Positions 1 to 7,988 of a stretch of 64,000 bases of DNA are shown here, piece by piece; the first letter of the stretch is position 1; every line of letters starts with the position of its first letter. A program made the translations under genes and the position numbers. The stretch is from Candidatus Hydrogenedentota bacterium (GTDB lineage Bacteria > Hydrogenedentota > Hydrogenedentia > Hydrogenedentales > SLHB01), in the NCBI GenBank assembly GCA_019695095.1, contig JAIBAQ010000012.1, forward strand, positions 1 through 64,000. The letters run 5' to 3'. The notes beneath the pieces were generated by a model that was given only the letters and a program-made list of their open reading frames with translations, was not told the DNA's origin and did not search any database.

Positions 1-23
1 TTTTCAATGACTCCCCAATACCG

Positions 24-932
24 ATGATCCCAAGCGTAAAACAGATCGAGTCGGCTTTCCGCCGTGTCCAAGATACGATAACCACATTCCTGACCAATGT
101 GGGTGACGCGCCGTATCACGAAGACGAGTGGCACTACGAACGTGGAACCGGCGGCGGAATCACGCGCATTTGGGAGGGCTCGCCGGTCATCGAAAAAGGG
201 GGCGTCAACTTCTCGTTCATTCGTGGGGCGTCTCTGCCGCAATCGGCTGCGACTCAATTCCGGATAGCGGAAGGCACTCCGTTTGCCGCTACCGGTGTAA
301 GTCTGGTGATGCACCCGCGAAACCCTCACGTGCCCACGATTCACATGAACATTCGTTACTTTGAGGCGGGCGACGCCTGGTGGTTTGGGGGTGGAATTGA
401 CCTCACGCCTTACTATCCGGTGCGTCGCGAAGTCATTGCATTCCATCGCGCATTGAAGTCGATCTGCGATGCGCATGGCGAAGACTACGCGGTCCACAAA
501 CGAGCCTGCGACGAATACTTCTTCATCAAGCACCGTAACGAGATGAGAGGCGTCGGCGGCGTCTTCTTCGATCACCTGCGGACAAATCGCAAGCACAATC
601 TGGAATTCGTCGAGGCATTGGGCATCGCGTTTCCGTCGGTTTACGGTCCGTTCATTGAAGCGAACAAGTGTAGGGCATACACCGAGGCGCAGCGAGAGTT
701 TCAGTTGTACCGGCGCTCGCGATATGTGGAATTCAACCTCGTTTACGACCGAGGGACTCTTTTCGGTCTGCAATCGGGAGGGCGAATCGAATCGATTCTG
801 ATGTCCCTACCCGCCGTGGCAAAATGGCGGTACAATTGGAGTCCGGAGCCGGGCACGCCCGAGGCAAAATTGTCTGAGGTGTATCTGAAGCCGGTGGATT
901 GGGCGAATGCGGTCGCGGAGGGTGAAGAATGA
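24..932 (+). CDS. hemF: Oxygen-dependent coproporphyrinogen III oxidase
   Basis: Cytosolic haem-synthesis enzyme that oxidatively decarboxylates two propionates of coproporphyrinogen III to give protoporphyrinogen IX, using O2. At 302 residues it matches the usual family length (about 300). Conserved blocks are in order: GGVNFS near 59-64, the His-rich MHPRNPHVPTIHMN near 96-109, WWFGGGIDLTPYY near 119-131, KHRNEMRGVGG near 169-179, YVEFNLVYDRGTLFGL near 234-249 and GGRIESILMSLP near 252-263. The reading frame stays open to the left edge of the window, so a longer N terminus cannot be excluded, but the ATG used aligns well with the normal family start. The stop overlaps the next gene by four bases (ATGA), so the two are probably co-translated. 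It implies exposure to oxygen. Confidence 0.95.
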   Translation: MIPSVKQIESAFRRVQDTITTFLTNVGDAPYHEDEWHYERGTGGGITRIWEGSPVIEKGGVNFSFIRGASLPQSAATQFRIAEGTPFAATGVSLVMHPRNPHVPTIHMNIRYFEAGDAWWFGGGIDLTPYYPVRREVIAFHRALKSICDAHGEDYAVHKRACDEYFFIKHRNEMRGVGGVFFDHLRTNRKHNLEFVEALGIAFPSVYGPFIEANKCRAYTEAQREFQLYRRSRYVEFNLVYDRGTLFGLQSGGRIESILMSLPAVAKWRYNWSPEPGTPEAKLSEVYLKPVDWANAVAEGEE

Positions 933-1291
933 GAAAAGCGGCAACACCGTCGGGGGTGTCACCCGAGCGCCGCTATAGCATTCGCGAGGTGAGCGAGCTC
1001 ATCGACGTTCCCGACTACTTGTTGCGGCAGTGGGAAGATCGTTTCCCTCCGCTGCGTCCGAAGCGCGACCGGGCCGGACGCCGTTACTACATGGCCCCCG
1101 ACATCGAAGTCGCCCGACGGATTAAGCAGCTGATTCGATACGAGAAAATGACGATCGAAGGCGCGCGTGTGCGCCTCCAACAAGAACTCCAGGGCGAAGG
1201 CAGGCCGCGCACGCGCAAAGAAGCGCTCGAACTGATCGACACGATCGAGTCCGAGATTGACGCATTGTTGGACATCCTGGAAGCGGACTGA
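929..1291 (+). CDS. MerR-type helix-turn-helix protein
   Basis: Small DNA-binding regulator of 120 residues. Residues 15-83 form a winged helix of the MerR type: YSIREVSELIDVPDYLLRQW is the HTH and RPKRDRAGRRYY the wing, followed by a helix that reads like the start of the MerR dimerisation coil. The C terminus is short and has no cysteine cluster or obvious ligand domain, so no metal or drug effector can be assigned. The start overlaps the hemF stop (ATGA), making an operon likely; control of haem genes or of its own operon is possible but is only inference from position. This short form (HTH plus a stub helix) is common as an annotated 'MerR family transcriptional regulator' without known target. 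Confidence 0.85.
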   Translation: MRKAATPSGVSPERRYSIREVSELIDVPDYLLRQWEDRFPPLRPKRDRAGRRYYMAPDIEVARRIKQLIRYEKMTIEGARVRLQQELQGEGRPRTRKEALELIDTIESEIDALLDILEAD

Positions 1292-1299
1292 ATTACCCC

Positions 1300-2328
1300 A
1301 TGCATACCTCTCACACCTACGAAGTCGAGACAGCCACAACCCTTTTCTCTTTTCTGACGGAGCGATTGCCGGATCAGAAGCGCACAAACATCAAGAAGCT
1401 GCTCAAGTTCAAGTCCGTCTTCGTGAACCAGAAGCCGGTAACGAAATTCGACCATCCGCTTCTGCCGGGCGACTTGGTGCATATCAAGGGACACAATCCC
1501 GAGAAATCAGGCAAACGGCCGCCGTTTACCTTGCAGATTCTCCATGAAGATAAAGACATCATCGTGGTTGTGAAGCCGCCGAAGCTATTGACCATCGCCA
1601 CGGAGAAAGAAAAGACAAACACCGCGTATCACCAGTTGTGGAATTACGTGGAGTGGCAGAATCCCCACCGCGGTGAACGCATTTTCATCGTGCATCGTAT
1701 TGACCGAGACACCTCCGGGCTGCTTGTGTTCGCGCGCACCGAGGCGATCAAACGCGTCTTGCAGGAACGCTGGGACGAGGTGGAGAAGCGGTATTACGCG
1801 GTCGTGGAAGGGGTGCCTAAGAAGAGCGAAGACGTCATCGAAAGCCACCTGCGCGAGAGCGACAAGAGCCTGAAGGTCCACAGCGTAGCGCCTGCGGACG
1901 ATGCCAAGTATGCGGCCACGAAGTACAAGGTGGTTAAGGTCGGCGACGACTATTCGTTACTGGATATCACGCTACTGACGGGACGCAAGAATCAGATTCG
2001 CGTTCACCTGGCCGATCGAGGGCATCCGGTAGTGGGCGATAAGAAGTACGGGGCTACATCGAATCCTGCGAAAAGGCTCGGTCTTCACGCCTATCACCTG
2101 TCGTTCATACATCCGACGACCGGTAAACGGATGGTGTTCTCCAGCGAATTGCCCCCCGAGCTTAAGAAGCTGCTGAAACTTAGCAACGAAAACAAAGCAG
2201 AGGCGCTTCGGCAACGCCCTCCAGCGCAGCGTGACGATCGCGCCAGGCCAAAGCCAAAACGCAGTCAGCCTGCAAGGCCGAAAAGACCGCGCGCGAAGTC
2301 TTCGGAGAAGGGTCGTCCCGGGACATAG
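1300..2328 (+). CDS. RluA-family RNA pseudouridine synthase
   Basis: Isomerises uridine to pseudouridine in RNA, most likely 23S rRNA. The N terminus (about residues 12-62) looks like an S4 RNA-binding domain, followed by the catalytic domain. The family signature HRIDRDTSG is at 132-140, with the presumed catalytic Asp135. A later block, LLTGRKNQIRVHLADRGHPVVGDKKYG, is the normal C-terminal core. The last 45 or so residues are an unusual Lys/Arg/Pro-rich tail, probably an unstructured RNA-binding extension. It starts 8 bases after the MerR-type gene. The 3' end overlaps the convergent glutaredoxin-like gene by 64 bases, and the basic tail lies in that overlap. Which RluA/C/D subgroup it belongs to cannot be told by eye. 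Confidence 0.9.
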   Translation: MHTSHTYEVETATTLFSFLTERLPDQKRTNIKKLLKFKSVFVNQKPVTKFDHPLLPGDLVHIKGHNPEKSGKRPPFTLQILHEDKDIIVVVKPPKLLTIATEKEKTNTAYHQLWNYVEWQNPHRGERIFIVHRIDRDTSGLLVFARTEAIKRVLQERWDEVEKRYYAVVEGVPKKSEDVIESHLRESDKSLKVHSVAPADDAKYAATKYKVVKVGDDYSLLDITLLTGRKNQIRVHLADRGHPVVGDKKYGATSNPAKRLGLHAYHLSFIHPTTGKRMVFSSELPPELKKLLKLSNENKAEALRQRPPAQRDDRARPKPKRSQPARPKRPRAKSSEKGRPGT

Positions 2329-2525
2329 CCGCGCACCCACTCGCCATCGATTAGCAAGTATGGGACACCTAACTTGCCTGTCTTCGTCTGCAACTCTTCG
2401 CCATATTCGGGGTTTTCGCGTATGTCTCGGTTCTCATACGGAATACCATGCTTATCCATAAACGCTTTCAGGTTCTGGCAATCCCCGCATAGTTTTGCCG
2501 AGTACATGATAATTGACGTTGGCAT
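2265..2525 (-). CDS. Glutaredoxin-like thiol-disulfide protein
   Basis: Thioredoxin-fold protein of 86 residues with a CGDC redox motif at 13-16 and the cis-proline block GVPYLLIDG around Pro55, so a disulfide or glutathione-linked redox role in the cytosol is likely. The upstream ATG at 2540 would add five residues, but a GGAGG sits 8 bases ahead of the ATG at 2525, which is therefore preferred. It runs toward the RluA-type gene and overlaps it tail to tail. The Asp between the cysteines (CGDC rather than CPYC) places it with the poorly studied NrdH/glutaredoxin-like small proteins; the physiological partner is unknown. Confidence 0.85.
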   Translation of the reverse strand: MPTSIIMYSAKLCGDCQNLKAFMDKHGIPYENRDIRENPEYGEELQTKTGKLGVPYLLIDGEWVRGYVPGRPFSEDFARGLFGLAG

Positions 2526-2553
2526 TGCTCCATCCTCCACAGGAAAAGGACAA

Positions 2554-2581
2554 CGGGGGCGAACTGCGTAGTCCGCCCCCG
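2554..2581 (-). terminator. Hairpin between the DUF1080 gene and the glutaredoxin-like gene
   Basis: CGGGGGCG at 2554-2561 and CGCCCCCG at 2574-2581 form a perfect 8-bp stem with a 12-base loop. Read on the minus strand it lies just downstream of the DUF1080 stop and is followed by a loose T-rich stretch, TTGTCCTTTTCC. It probably ends or attenuates the DUF1080 transcript before the glutaredoxin-like gene. The T tract is interrupted, so termination may be partial. Confidence 0.5.
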
Positions 2582-2606
2582 CCGTGCCTGTCTTAACAAA
2601 CAGCCT

Positions 2607-3755
2607 TTAGTTCTTCGGATATTCCGCGACGCGGATGTCCTTGAACGATAGATCGGTTGTCGGATCGTGGCCCTGAAGGTGTATCGTGCCGGGACCCGTC
2701 ACGTAGCCCGCTTTGCCTTGACCTTCTTCGGACACAGGGCGCATATCCAGGAAATCGCTAACGAGGTAGCCGTTGATCCAAACGCTCGCCTGCGGGCCTA
2801 CGCATACAACGGTCTTGTAGAACCACTCGCGCCCGCTCGGGACGACCTTGCGTGTATTCTGGTTGCCATAGTTGCCGCCCGTGCCATAGTCCACGGGTGC
2901 GTTGCGGTTGTCGCCTTCCCACTCATTGCGGACTTGCGACTCGTAGCCTAGCCAGAATTTGCCCACAGGCCCACGGAAAAACACGCCGCTATTCAGAGGC
3001 TTCGGCTCATCGGTGGAGAAGATCGCCAACTGCAGAACGAAGTCTTTGTAGACGTTCGCGGTCTCGATTTGCCCGTTGCCATCTTTGATATTCAGAGCGC
3101 CGTCAACCACGGTGAACTTCGACTTATGCCCGGGAATGATGTTCCAACCGTCGAGATCTTTGCCATTGAAAATGGGCTTCTCGCCAAGGGGGCGCAGCTT
3201 CATTTCGGCGACTTCGACCTTTGCTGGCCCTTTGGAAGTGCCGTAATAGAAGATGCCGATATGGCCAAATCCTCGGCCTGAAGTCAGTCCTTCAACCGCC
3301 TTGCCATCGACCGTAGCCGTGACCGTGGTTCCTTCGGCCTTCACTTCAACGACTTTCCAATCACCCTTACCATCTTTGGGTTCGGTGAGATTAATCACCG
3401 TGCCGCCGGTTTCCGCCGGATGCCCATCGAGGCTCGTGCGCACAGCCAATCCCGCCGAGTGTTCGGGGGCGACGCGAATCTTTGCCTTCAGTTCGAAGTC
3501 GGCAAACGGCATTGTCGTAGCCAACCAGCCGCCCGCGCCGCTGTCGCGCACGATGTTCGTGTCCGCAACCTTCCACTGCGCGTCGCCCAATTGGATCCAG
3601 CCGAAGAGGGTTTCGCCATCGAACAAGCTCACCCAGCCTTGCGCGGCTTCGTCTATTGTCGGCAGTTTTTCGGCCACCTGCGCCTGCGCGACGGCCGCTC
3701 CGCCCGCAATCAGCGCCACGGCAACCAGCGCCGTTAGTAATCGTTTCATGCCCAT
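2607..3755 (-). CDS. Secreted DUF1080 (3-keto-disaccharide hydrolase) protein, two domains
   Basis: Exported protein of 382 residues with a Sec signal peptide (KR, hydrophobic run, cleavage probably after AQA at 25). The mature part holds two concanavalin-like DUF1080 units. The first is about residues 35-190 (WVSLFDGETLFGW). The second is about 192-380 (PIFNGKDLDGWNI, then SGVFFRGP, WLGYESQV and a C-terminal SFKDIRVAEYP), each with the typical LFDG/NGKDL opening. The family is known for sugar binding and for 3-keto-glycoside hydrolysis and is greatly expanded in Planctomycetes and relatives. An AAGGAG lies 9 bases before the chosen ATG; a second ATG two codons later is also possible. Substrate unknown. 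Confidence 0.88.
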   Translation of the reverse strand: MGMKRLLTALVAVALIAGGAAVAQAQVAEKLPTIDEAAQGWVSLFDGETLFGWIQLGDAQWKVADTNIVRDSGAGGWLATTMPFADFELKAKIRVAPEHSAGLAVRTSLDGHPAETGGTVINLTEPKDGKGDWKVVEVKAEGTTVTATVDGKAVEGLTSGRGFGHIGIFYYGTSKGPAKVEVAEMKLRPLGEKPIFNGKDLDGWNIIPGHKSKFTVVDGALNIKDGNGQIETANVYKDFVLQLAIFSTDEPKPLNSGVFFRGPVGKFWLGYESQVRNEWEGDNRNAPVDYGTGGNYGNQNTRKVVPSGREWFYKTVVCVGPQASVWINGYLVSDFLDMRPVSEEGQGKAGYVTGPGTIHLQGHDPTTDLSFKDIRVAEYPKN

Positions 3756-3861
3756 CGTATACGGCTCCTTTCCGCAACCATCGTTATGAGTTTGCGCGAA
3801 TGCGCATCAGAATCCCCACTATCATACGCCTCGACGGCGACCGCTTCCAACGAAATCTCAC

Positions 3862-5289
3862 CTACGAAAACGCGTCGCGAATCTTGGAGTAGATACCGCC
3901 GAAAGCGCCGTTACTCAGAACGAGTACAATGTCGCCGAATTCGGCATGCACGAATAAATCGTCTACGATCGTATCGACGTCATCTCTGTACGCCGCGTTG
4001 ACTCCACGTGCGGCAAGTTCACATACGAGCTCGTTTCGATCGAGCCGTTCGTCTTCGGGAATTGAATTGGCGCGATGGATGGGCCCAAGCCACACCGAAT
4101 CGGCGTTGGCGAACGCGTCCGTCAATTCGCTTTGAAACCGGCGCGTAACTGTCGTGTTTGACCGTGGTTCGAAGACTACGGACAGTCGCTGCCCCGGCCA
4201 TCGCATACCGGCCGCTGCGATGGTCTCGCGGATAGCCGTGGGATGATGCGCGAAGTCGTCCACGAAGGTTATGCCATTGAATCTGTGAAAGACCTCCATG
4301 CGACGGCGGACCCCTTTGAACCAAGGCATCACACGCTCGATAGCCCTGCCATTCGCGCCGAAATGCGCAGCCACGGCAACGGCAGCCAATGTGTTTTGGA
4401 GATTGTGACGCCCGGCCAGCGGCACATCGAGTTCCGCCCAGACTCTTCCGGCCCGAAGCACATCGAATCCAATCAAACCGCCGGCCGTTCGCTCTTCACG
4501 AATCACGCCGCGCCATTCGGCGTTGTCCGCGAATCCATACGTGGTGACCGGGCAAGGCGCATAATCCTTCAGCGACAAGGCTCCCTCCTGATCCGCGCAC
4601 AAGACCAGCAGGCCGTGTCGAGGGATTTGTCTCAGCATGCGTTGAAACGCAAGGTGAATCTCGTCGAGGTCGTGATAGATGTCGCCGTGATCGAATTCAA
4701 CCGACGTTACTACGGCGCATTCCGGAACGTAGTGGAAGAACTTCGCGCGCTTATCAAAGAAGGCGGTGTCATATTCGTCACCTTCGATGATAAACGGCTT
4801 GCCTTCTGCGCCCAGCCTCGCGGAGTGGTCGAAATCAAGAGGCTGGCCTCCAATGAGAAATCCCGGTTCAAGACCCACGCGGTCAAAGAGGTAAGACGTG
4901 AGCGCCGTAGTCGTCGTCTTTCCATGGGTACCGCTGATGACAATCGAACGCCGTTGGCGGAGTACCGCATCCTTCATCCACTCGGGCAAGCTAACGTAAT
5001 GTAGCGTTCGTTCAAGCGCGGCCTCCACCTCGGGGTTGCCGCGGCTTAGCACATTTCCCAATACGACAACATCCGGCTCCCAATCGAGGTTGGCCTCGCT
5101 ATAACCGCTAGCCACGGGCACGCCCAGCGCCGCCACCATTTCGGACGTCGGCGGATAGAGTGGATTGTCGCTTCCGCGCACTTCCCACCCCGCTTCAATA
5201 GCCAGGCGCGCTCCCGCCACCATGGCCGTGCCGCCAATGCCCGAAAAATGCACGCGCGGCGCGCGATTCAACTCACCTAGAAAAAGCAA
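3862..5289 (-). CDS. mpl: UDP-N-acetylmuramate:murein tripeptide ligase
   Basis: Cytosolic Mur-ligase-family enzyme that joins recycled L-Ala-gamma-D-Glu-meso-DAP tripeptide to UDP-MurNAc, using ATP, in murein recycling. The N-terminal nucleotide-binding turn FSGIGGTAM (15-23) is followed by the Mur ligase ATP loop SGTHGKTTTT (119-128), then EGDEYDTAFFDKRAKFFHY near 169-187, which is characteristic of Mpl rather than MurC, and HPTAIRETIAAA toward the C terminus. Its 475 residues agree with the family (about 450). It stands alone on the minus strand with a short gap on both sides. MurC itself is the main alternative, but the EYDTAFFDKR block and the GxIGG-type start favour Mpl. Confidence 0.9.
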   Translation of the reverse strand: MLFLGELNRAPRVHFSGIGGTAMVAGARLAIEAGWEVRGSDNPLYPPTSEMVAALGVPVASGYSEANLDWEPDVVVLGNVLSRGNPEVEAALERTLHYVSLPEWMKDAVLRQRRSIVISGTHGKTTTTALTSYLFDRVGLEPGFLIGGQPLDFDHSARLGAEGKPFIIEGDEYDTAFFDKRAKFFHYVPECAVVTSVEFDHGDIYHDLDEIHLAFQRMLRQIPRHGLLVLCADQEGALSLKDYAPCPVTTYGFADNAEWRGVIREERTAGGLIGFDVLRAGRVWAELDVPLAGRHNLQNTLAAVAVAAHFGANGRAIERVMPWFKGVRRRMEVFHRFNGITFVDDFAHHPTAIRETIAAAGMRWPGQRLSVVFEPRSNTTVTRRFQSELTDAFANADSVWLGPIHRANSIPEDERLDRNELVCELAARGVNAAYRDDVDTIVDDLFVHAEFGDIVLVLSNGAFGGIYSKIRDAFS

Positions 5290-5397
5290 TGCAAGGCTCC
5301 TTGCTCAATTCGACTGACTACTCATGCGTTTCATCTATTCGATTTCCAGATCCCAATGACGAGATTTGACATGCTGAACCAAGGAGTTGCCTCTAAA

Positions 5398-6402
5398 TCA
5401 CGTGGCAGATTGCCCGCTTTGGTTACGTTTGCGAGACAAGCTCCACTTGATCTGTCCCCATGCCAATGGAATCTTCGAGACATACACAAACACAGCATAC
5501 CCCATGGACACGGCAATGCCATGTCCACGGCGGAGCATCTGCGCGGTCTTGCGCAGTACCATCAGAATCACCAGGGCTGCTACAACCGCTTTCGCGCTCA
5601 ATGGTGCAGTGATGAGCACAACAACGGCCAGAAGCAGAACCAGTGCCCAACCAAAGTTCGTTGTGCGTTCGCGTACCCACATCGGGTCGTCGCTTCCCGC
5701 GCAACGCGCCGCAATCTCCGCGTAGGTCTCCCCGTGGCGCACGTACTGCCGCCAGTAGTCCTCGATATGGCGAAAACCGATGTCGTGCAGTGCCATGGGA
5801 CGATTGAGGTGATAGATGAGCCGCTTCTGCTCATTGCGAATCCGCCAGCAAAGCAACGGTTCCTCGCCGTAGCGCACATCTTCCGGGAAACCACCTGCTG
5901 CCTCGAATGCTTCGCGCCGGAACATGGCCGCGCCGCCGCACGTGGCTACAGGGCCCTCTTGCGGATTCCAGTCGAGCTGCATTACACGGAATAGGATTCT
6001 CGTATTGATTTCCTGAAGATTTCCATAGACCGCGGCCACTTCCGGGTGCAAATCCAGGAATCCGATGGCGGCGGCGGGCCAATCGGGGTCCAGTACCATG
6101 TCGCCGTCAATGAACTGGAGATAGCGTCCCTGCGCAGACTTTGCGCCGAGATTGCGATTTTCCGCCGCGCGCCGCCGGCGTTCGCCGCCGAGAAGAAGGT
6201 CCACACCCACGCCTTCTGCGATTGTCCTGCTGCCGTCTGTCGACCCGCCGTCAACATAGATCAACTCGTATGTGGTTCGAGGGAGCGGACACCGCCTCAC
6301 GGAATCCAGGCACGCGGCAATGTTCCGTGCCTCGTTGTAGCCGATGACGACAAACGAGACGTCAGGAGAAGGGTATTCAGCTTCGTCGGACAAGGCAGAC
6401 AT
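5398..6402 (-). CDS. GT2-family glycosyltransferase, membrane-associated
   Basis: Family 2 (GT-A fold) transferase of 334 residues. The nucleotide-sugar site is recognisable: SFVVIGYNEARNIAACLDS near the N terminus, YVDGGSTDGS, and the metal-binding FIDGDM (DXD-type). A conserved GEEPLLCWRIR block follows, which matches the acceptor/catalytic ED(E) region. After about residue 260 there is a hydrophobic stretch (two short membrane segments, VLLLAVVVLITAPLS and AVVAALVILMVL) that should tether it to the inner membrane. It is divergent from the next gene. Product unknown; a surface glycan is the obvious guess from the neighbourhood. Confidence 0.85.
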   Translation of the reverse strand: MSALSDEAEYPSPDVSFVVIGYNEARNIAACLDSVRRCPLPRTTYELIYVDGGSTDGSRTIAEGVGVDLLLGGERRRRAAENRNLGAKSAQGRYLQFIDGDMVLDPDWPAAAIGFLDLHPEVAAVYGNLQEINTRILFRVMQLDWNPQEGPVATCGGAAMFRREAFEAAGGFPEDVRYGEEPLLCWRIRNEQKRLIYHLNRPMALHDIGFRHIEDYWRQYVRHGETYAEIAARCAGSDDPMWVRERTTNFGWALVLLLAVVVLITAPLSAKAVVAALVILMVLRKTAQMLRRGHGIAVSMGYAVFVYVSKIPLAWGQIKWSLSRKRNQSGQSAT

Positions 6403-6613
6403 TGTTGCGAATGAACCTGGTTAGGTCTCTATTCCCGATTGAGTCGCGTCATCATAGTCACGCCCTGCAATACGTGCAAACCCGCCATACGGCGGAATTT
6501 GGGGTCAAGGCTCGCGTCTTGTAAGAGACTTCTGACGCATTGTGACAAGCTGGAGCGGCGTCTCATCATTCCTATACACTGTTCGCGCGTATGCGGCAAG
6601 GAATGCAAATAGA

Positions 6614-7834
6614 ATGTTCGACGAGGTTGCCATGATAGTGGCGACCATCGTCATGGCGTGTGCCGTCGTGTACTTGGCCCTGGTTTCGGGCTATCTCCTC
6701 TTTCTGACATTTGGCGCGTTTTTGTTACATCTCAAGCCCCTACGCGAGGCGCAGCCACTGCGCATCGCCATCGCTGTGCCTGCTCACAACGAGGAACTTC
6801 AAATTGGCGCATGCGTGAAGCAAATCCTCCATGCCAACTATCCCGCCGATAAGCTTGGGATCTTCGTTATCGCCGACAACTGTTCGGACGGCACAGCCCA
6901 GGCCGCGCGCGAGGCTGGAGCCACGGCGCTGGAGCGCCACGATCTCACGTTACGTGGAAAAGGTCAGGCGTTGGACTGGTTCCTGAAGGGGCACAAACAG
7001 CAACTTGAATCGTTCGACGTGATTGCCATCGTCGATGCCGATACGCTCGTGGACAGAGACTTCTGCCGCGCCGTTTCCGCCGCTTTCGCTCACGAGTCTG
7101 TTTCCGCCGTCCAAGGATTCCATGGTGTGTCGAATCCGGGCGCGAACTGGCGCACGGCCCTGACTTTCGCTGCGTTTTCGCTGGTCAACGGATTGCGTCC
7201 CGCGGGCCGCACCTTCTGGGGCGGCACCGGCGATCTGAAAGGCAACGGTATGGCGTTCCGTTCATCCCTGTTGTTGCAGACAGGCTGGCCTGCGCACTCC
7301 ATTGTCGAGGATATGGAGTTCTCGATGCGGCTGTTGCTCGAAGGCACGCGCGTCCAATATGTTCCGCGTGCCATCGTTATCTCCGAGATGCCCACGACTT
7401 CCGCTCAGGCCGATCCCCAGCGCCGGCGCTGGGAAGCCGGGCGCATTCAACTCATAAAGACGTTTTTACCGAGACTGCTGGTCGCGTTCCTTCGCGCGCC
7501 ACGATGGCGCTATCTTGACGCGATACTGGAACTGATGGTCCCTCCGCTGTCGCTTCTGGTGTTCCTCGAACTCGTCCTGTTGGCCGTGTCAGTGTTTCTA
7601 GTTCCGGCATATACACTTCCCGTAGTTGGCTGCGGATTCATCATTGTTCACTACGTCGCATCGGGATTGTGGCTGTGCCGTGCGCCGGCCAATGTGTGGC
7701 TTGCGCTGGCGGCAGCACCGGCGTTCTTGCTGTGGAAGATACCGTTCTACATCAAGCTGGCGTTTACCAAGAAGCCACAAACGTGGGAACGCACGCAACG
7801 GCAAGCGGAGATCGATCGGGAGTCAAAGCAATGA
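6614..7834 (+). CDS. Processive-type GT2 glycosyltransferase, membrane protein
   Basis: Membrane GT2 of the N-acetylglucosaminyl/cellulose-synthase-like kind. An N-terminal membrane helix (MIVATIVMACAVVYLALVSG) precedes IAVPAHNEELQIG, FVIADNCSDGTA, the DXD-type IVDADTLVD, SIVEDMEF (the ED motif) and QRRRWEAGR, the Q(Q/R)xRW motif of processive enzymes. Two to three further membrane helices end the protein. A GTG at 6542 would make it 430 residues, but nothing resembling a ribosome site precedes it. I prefer the ATG at 6614, with AAGGA upstream; an ATG at 6632 preceded by GAGG is also possible. Divergent from the preceding GT2 across a 0.2 kb gap in which I see no clear element. Confidence 0.87.
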   Translation: MFDEVAMIVATIVMACAVVYLALVSGYLLFLTFGAFLLHLKPLREAQPLRIAIAVPAHNEELQIGACVKQILHANYPADKLGIFVIADNCSDGTAQAAREAGATALERHDLTLRGKGQALDWFLKGHKQQLESFDVIAIVDADTLVDRDFCRAVSAAFAHESVSAVQGFHGVSNPGANWRTALTFAAFSLVNGLRPAGRTFWGGTGDLKGNGMAFRSSLLLQTGWPAHSIVEDMEFSMRLLLEGTRVQYVPRAIVISEMPTTSAQADPQRRRWEAGRIQLIKTFLPRLLVAFLRAPRWRYLDAILELMVPPLSLLVFLELVLLAVSVFLVPAYTLPVVGCGFIIVHYVASGLWLCRAPANVWLALAAAPAFLLWKIPFYIKLAFTKKPQTWERTQRQAEIDRESKQ

Positions 7835-7873
7835 TAAAGGAAATGACGGATGCTCAGACGGTCTGCCGTACTT

Positions 7874-7949
7874 GTCATTCCGAGCGAAGCGACGAATCTG
7901 GCACACGGATCGATTCTCGTCCCAGATTCCTCGCTTCGCTCGGAATGAC
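7874..7949. repeat. Palindromic dispersed-type repeat (REP/MITE-like)
   Basis: Two 27-base arms at 7874-7900 and 7923-7949 are reverse complements with a single mismatch (26 of 27), separated by 22 bases. Each arm begins GTCATTCCGAGCG and ends near GAATCTG. This sequence type, whose translation gives CHSERSEES, is known as a dispersed palindrome in many unrelated bacteria, where it often lies between genes. It would form a strong hairpin in the transcript after the GT2 gene. Only this copy is seen in the window. Confidence 0.85.
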
Positions 7950-7988
7950 AATGGGGAAGTCTGAGACATTGGAGTTCAATCGTGTAAA

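Noticed and set aside
4243-5004. 253-residue + strand ORF inside mpl
   Set aside because: Antisense to a complete, recognisable ligase; no family resemblance.
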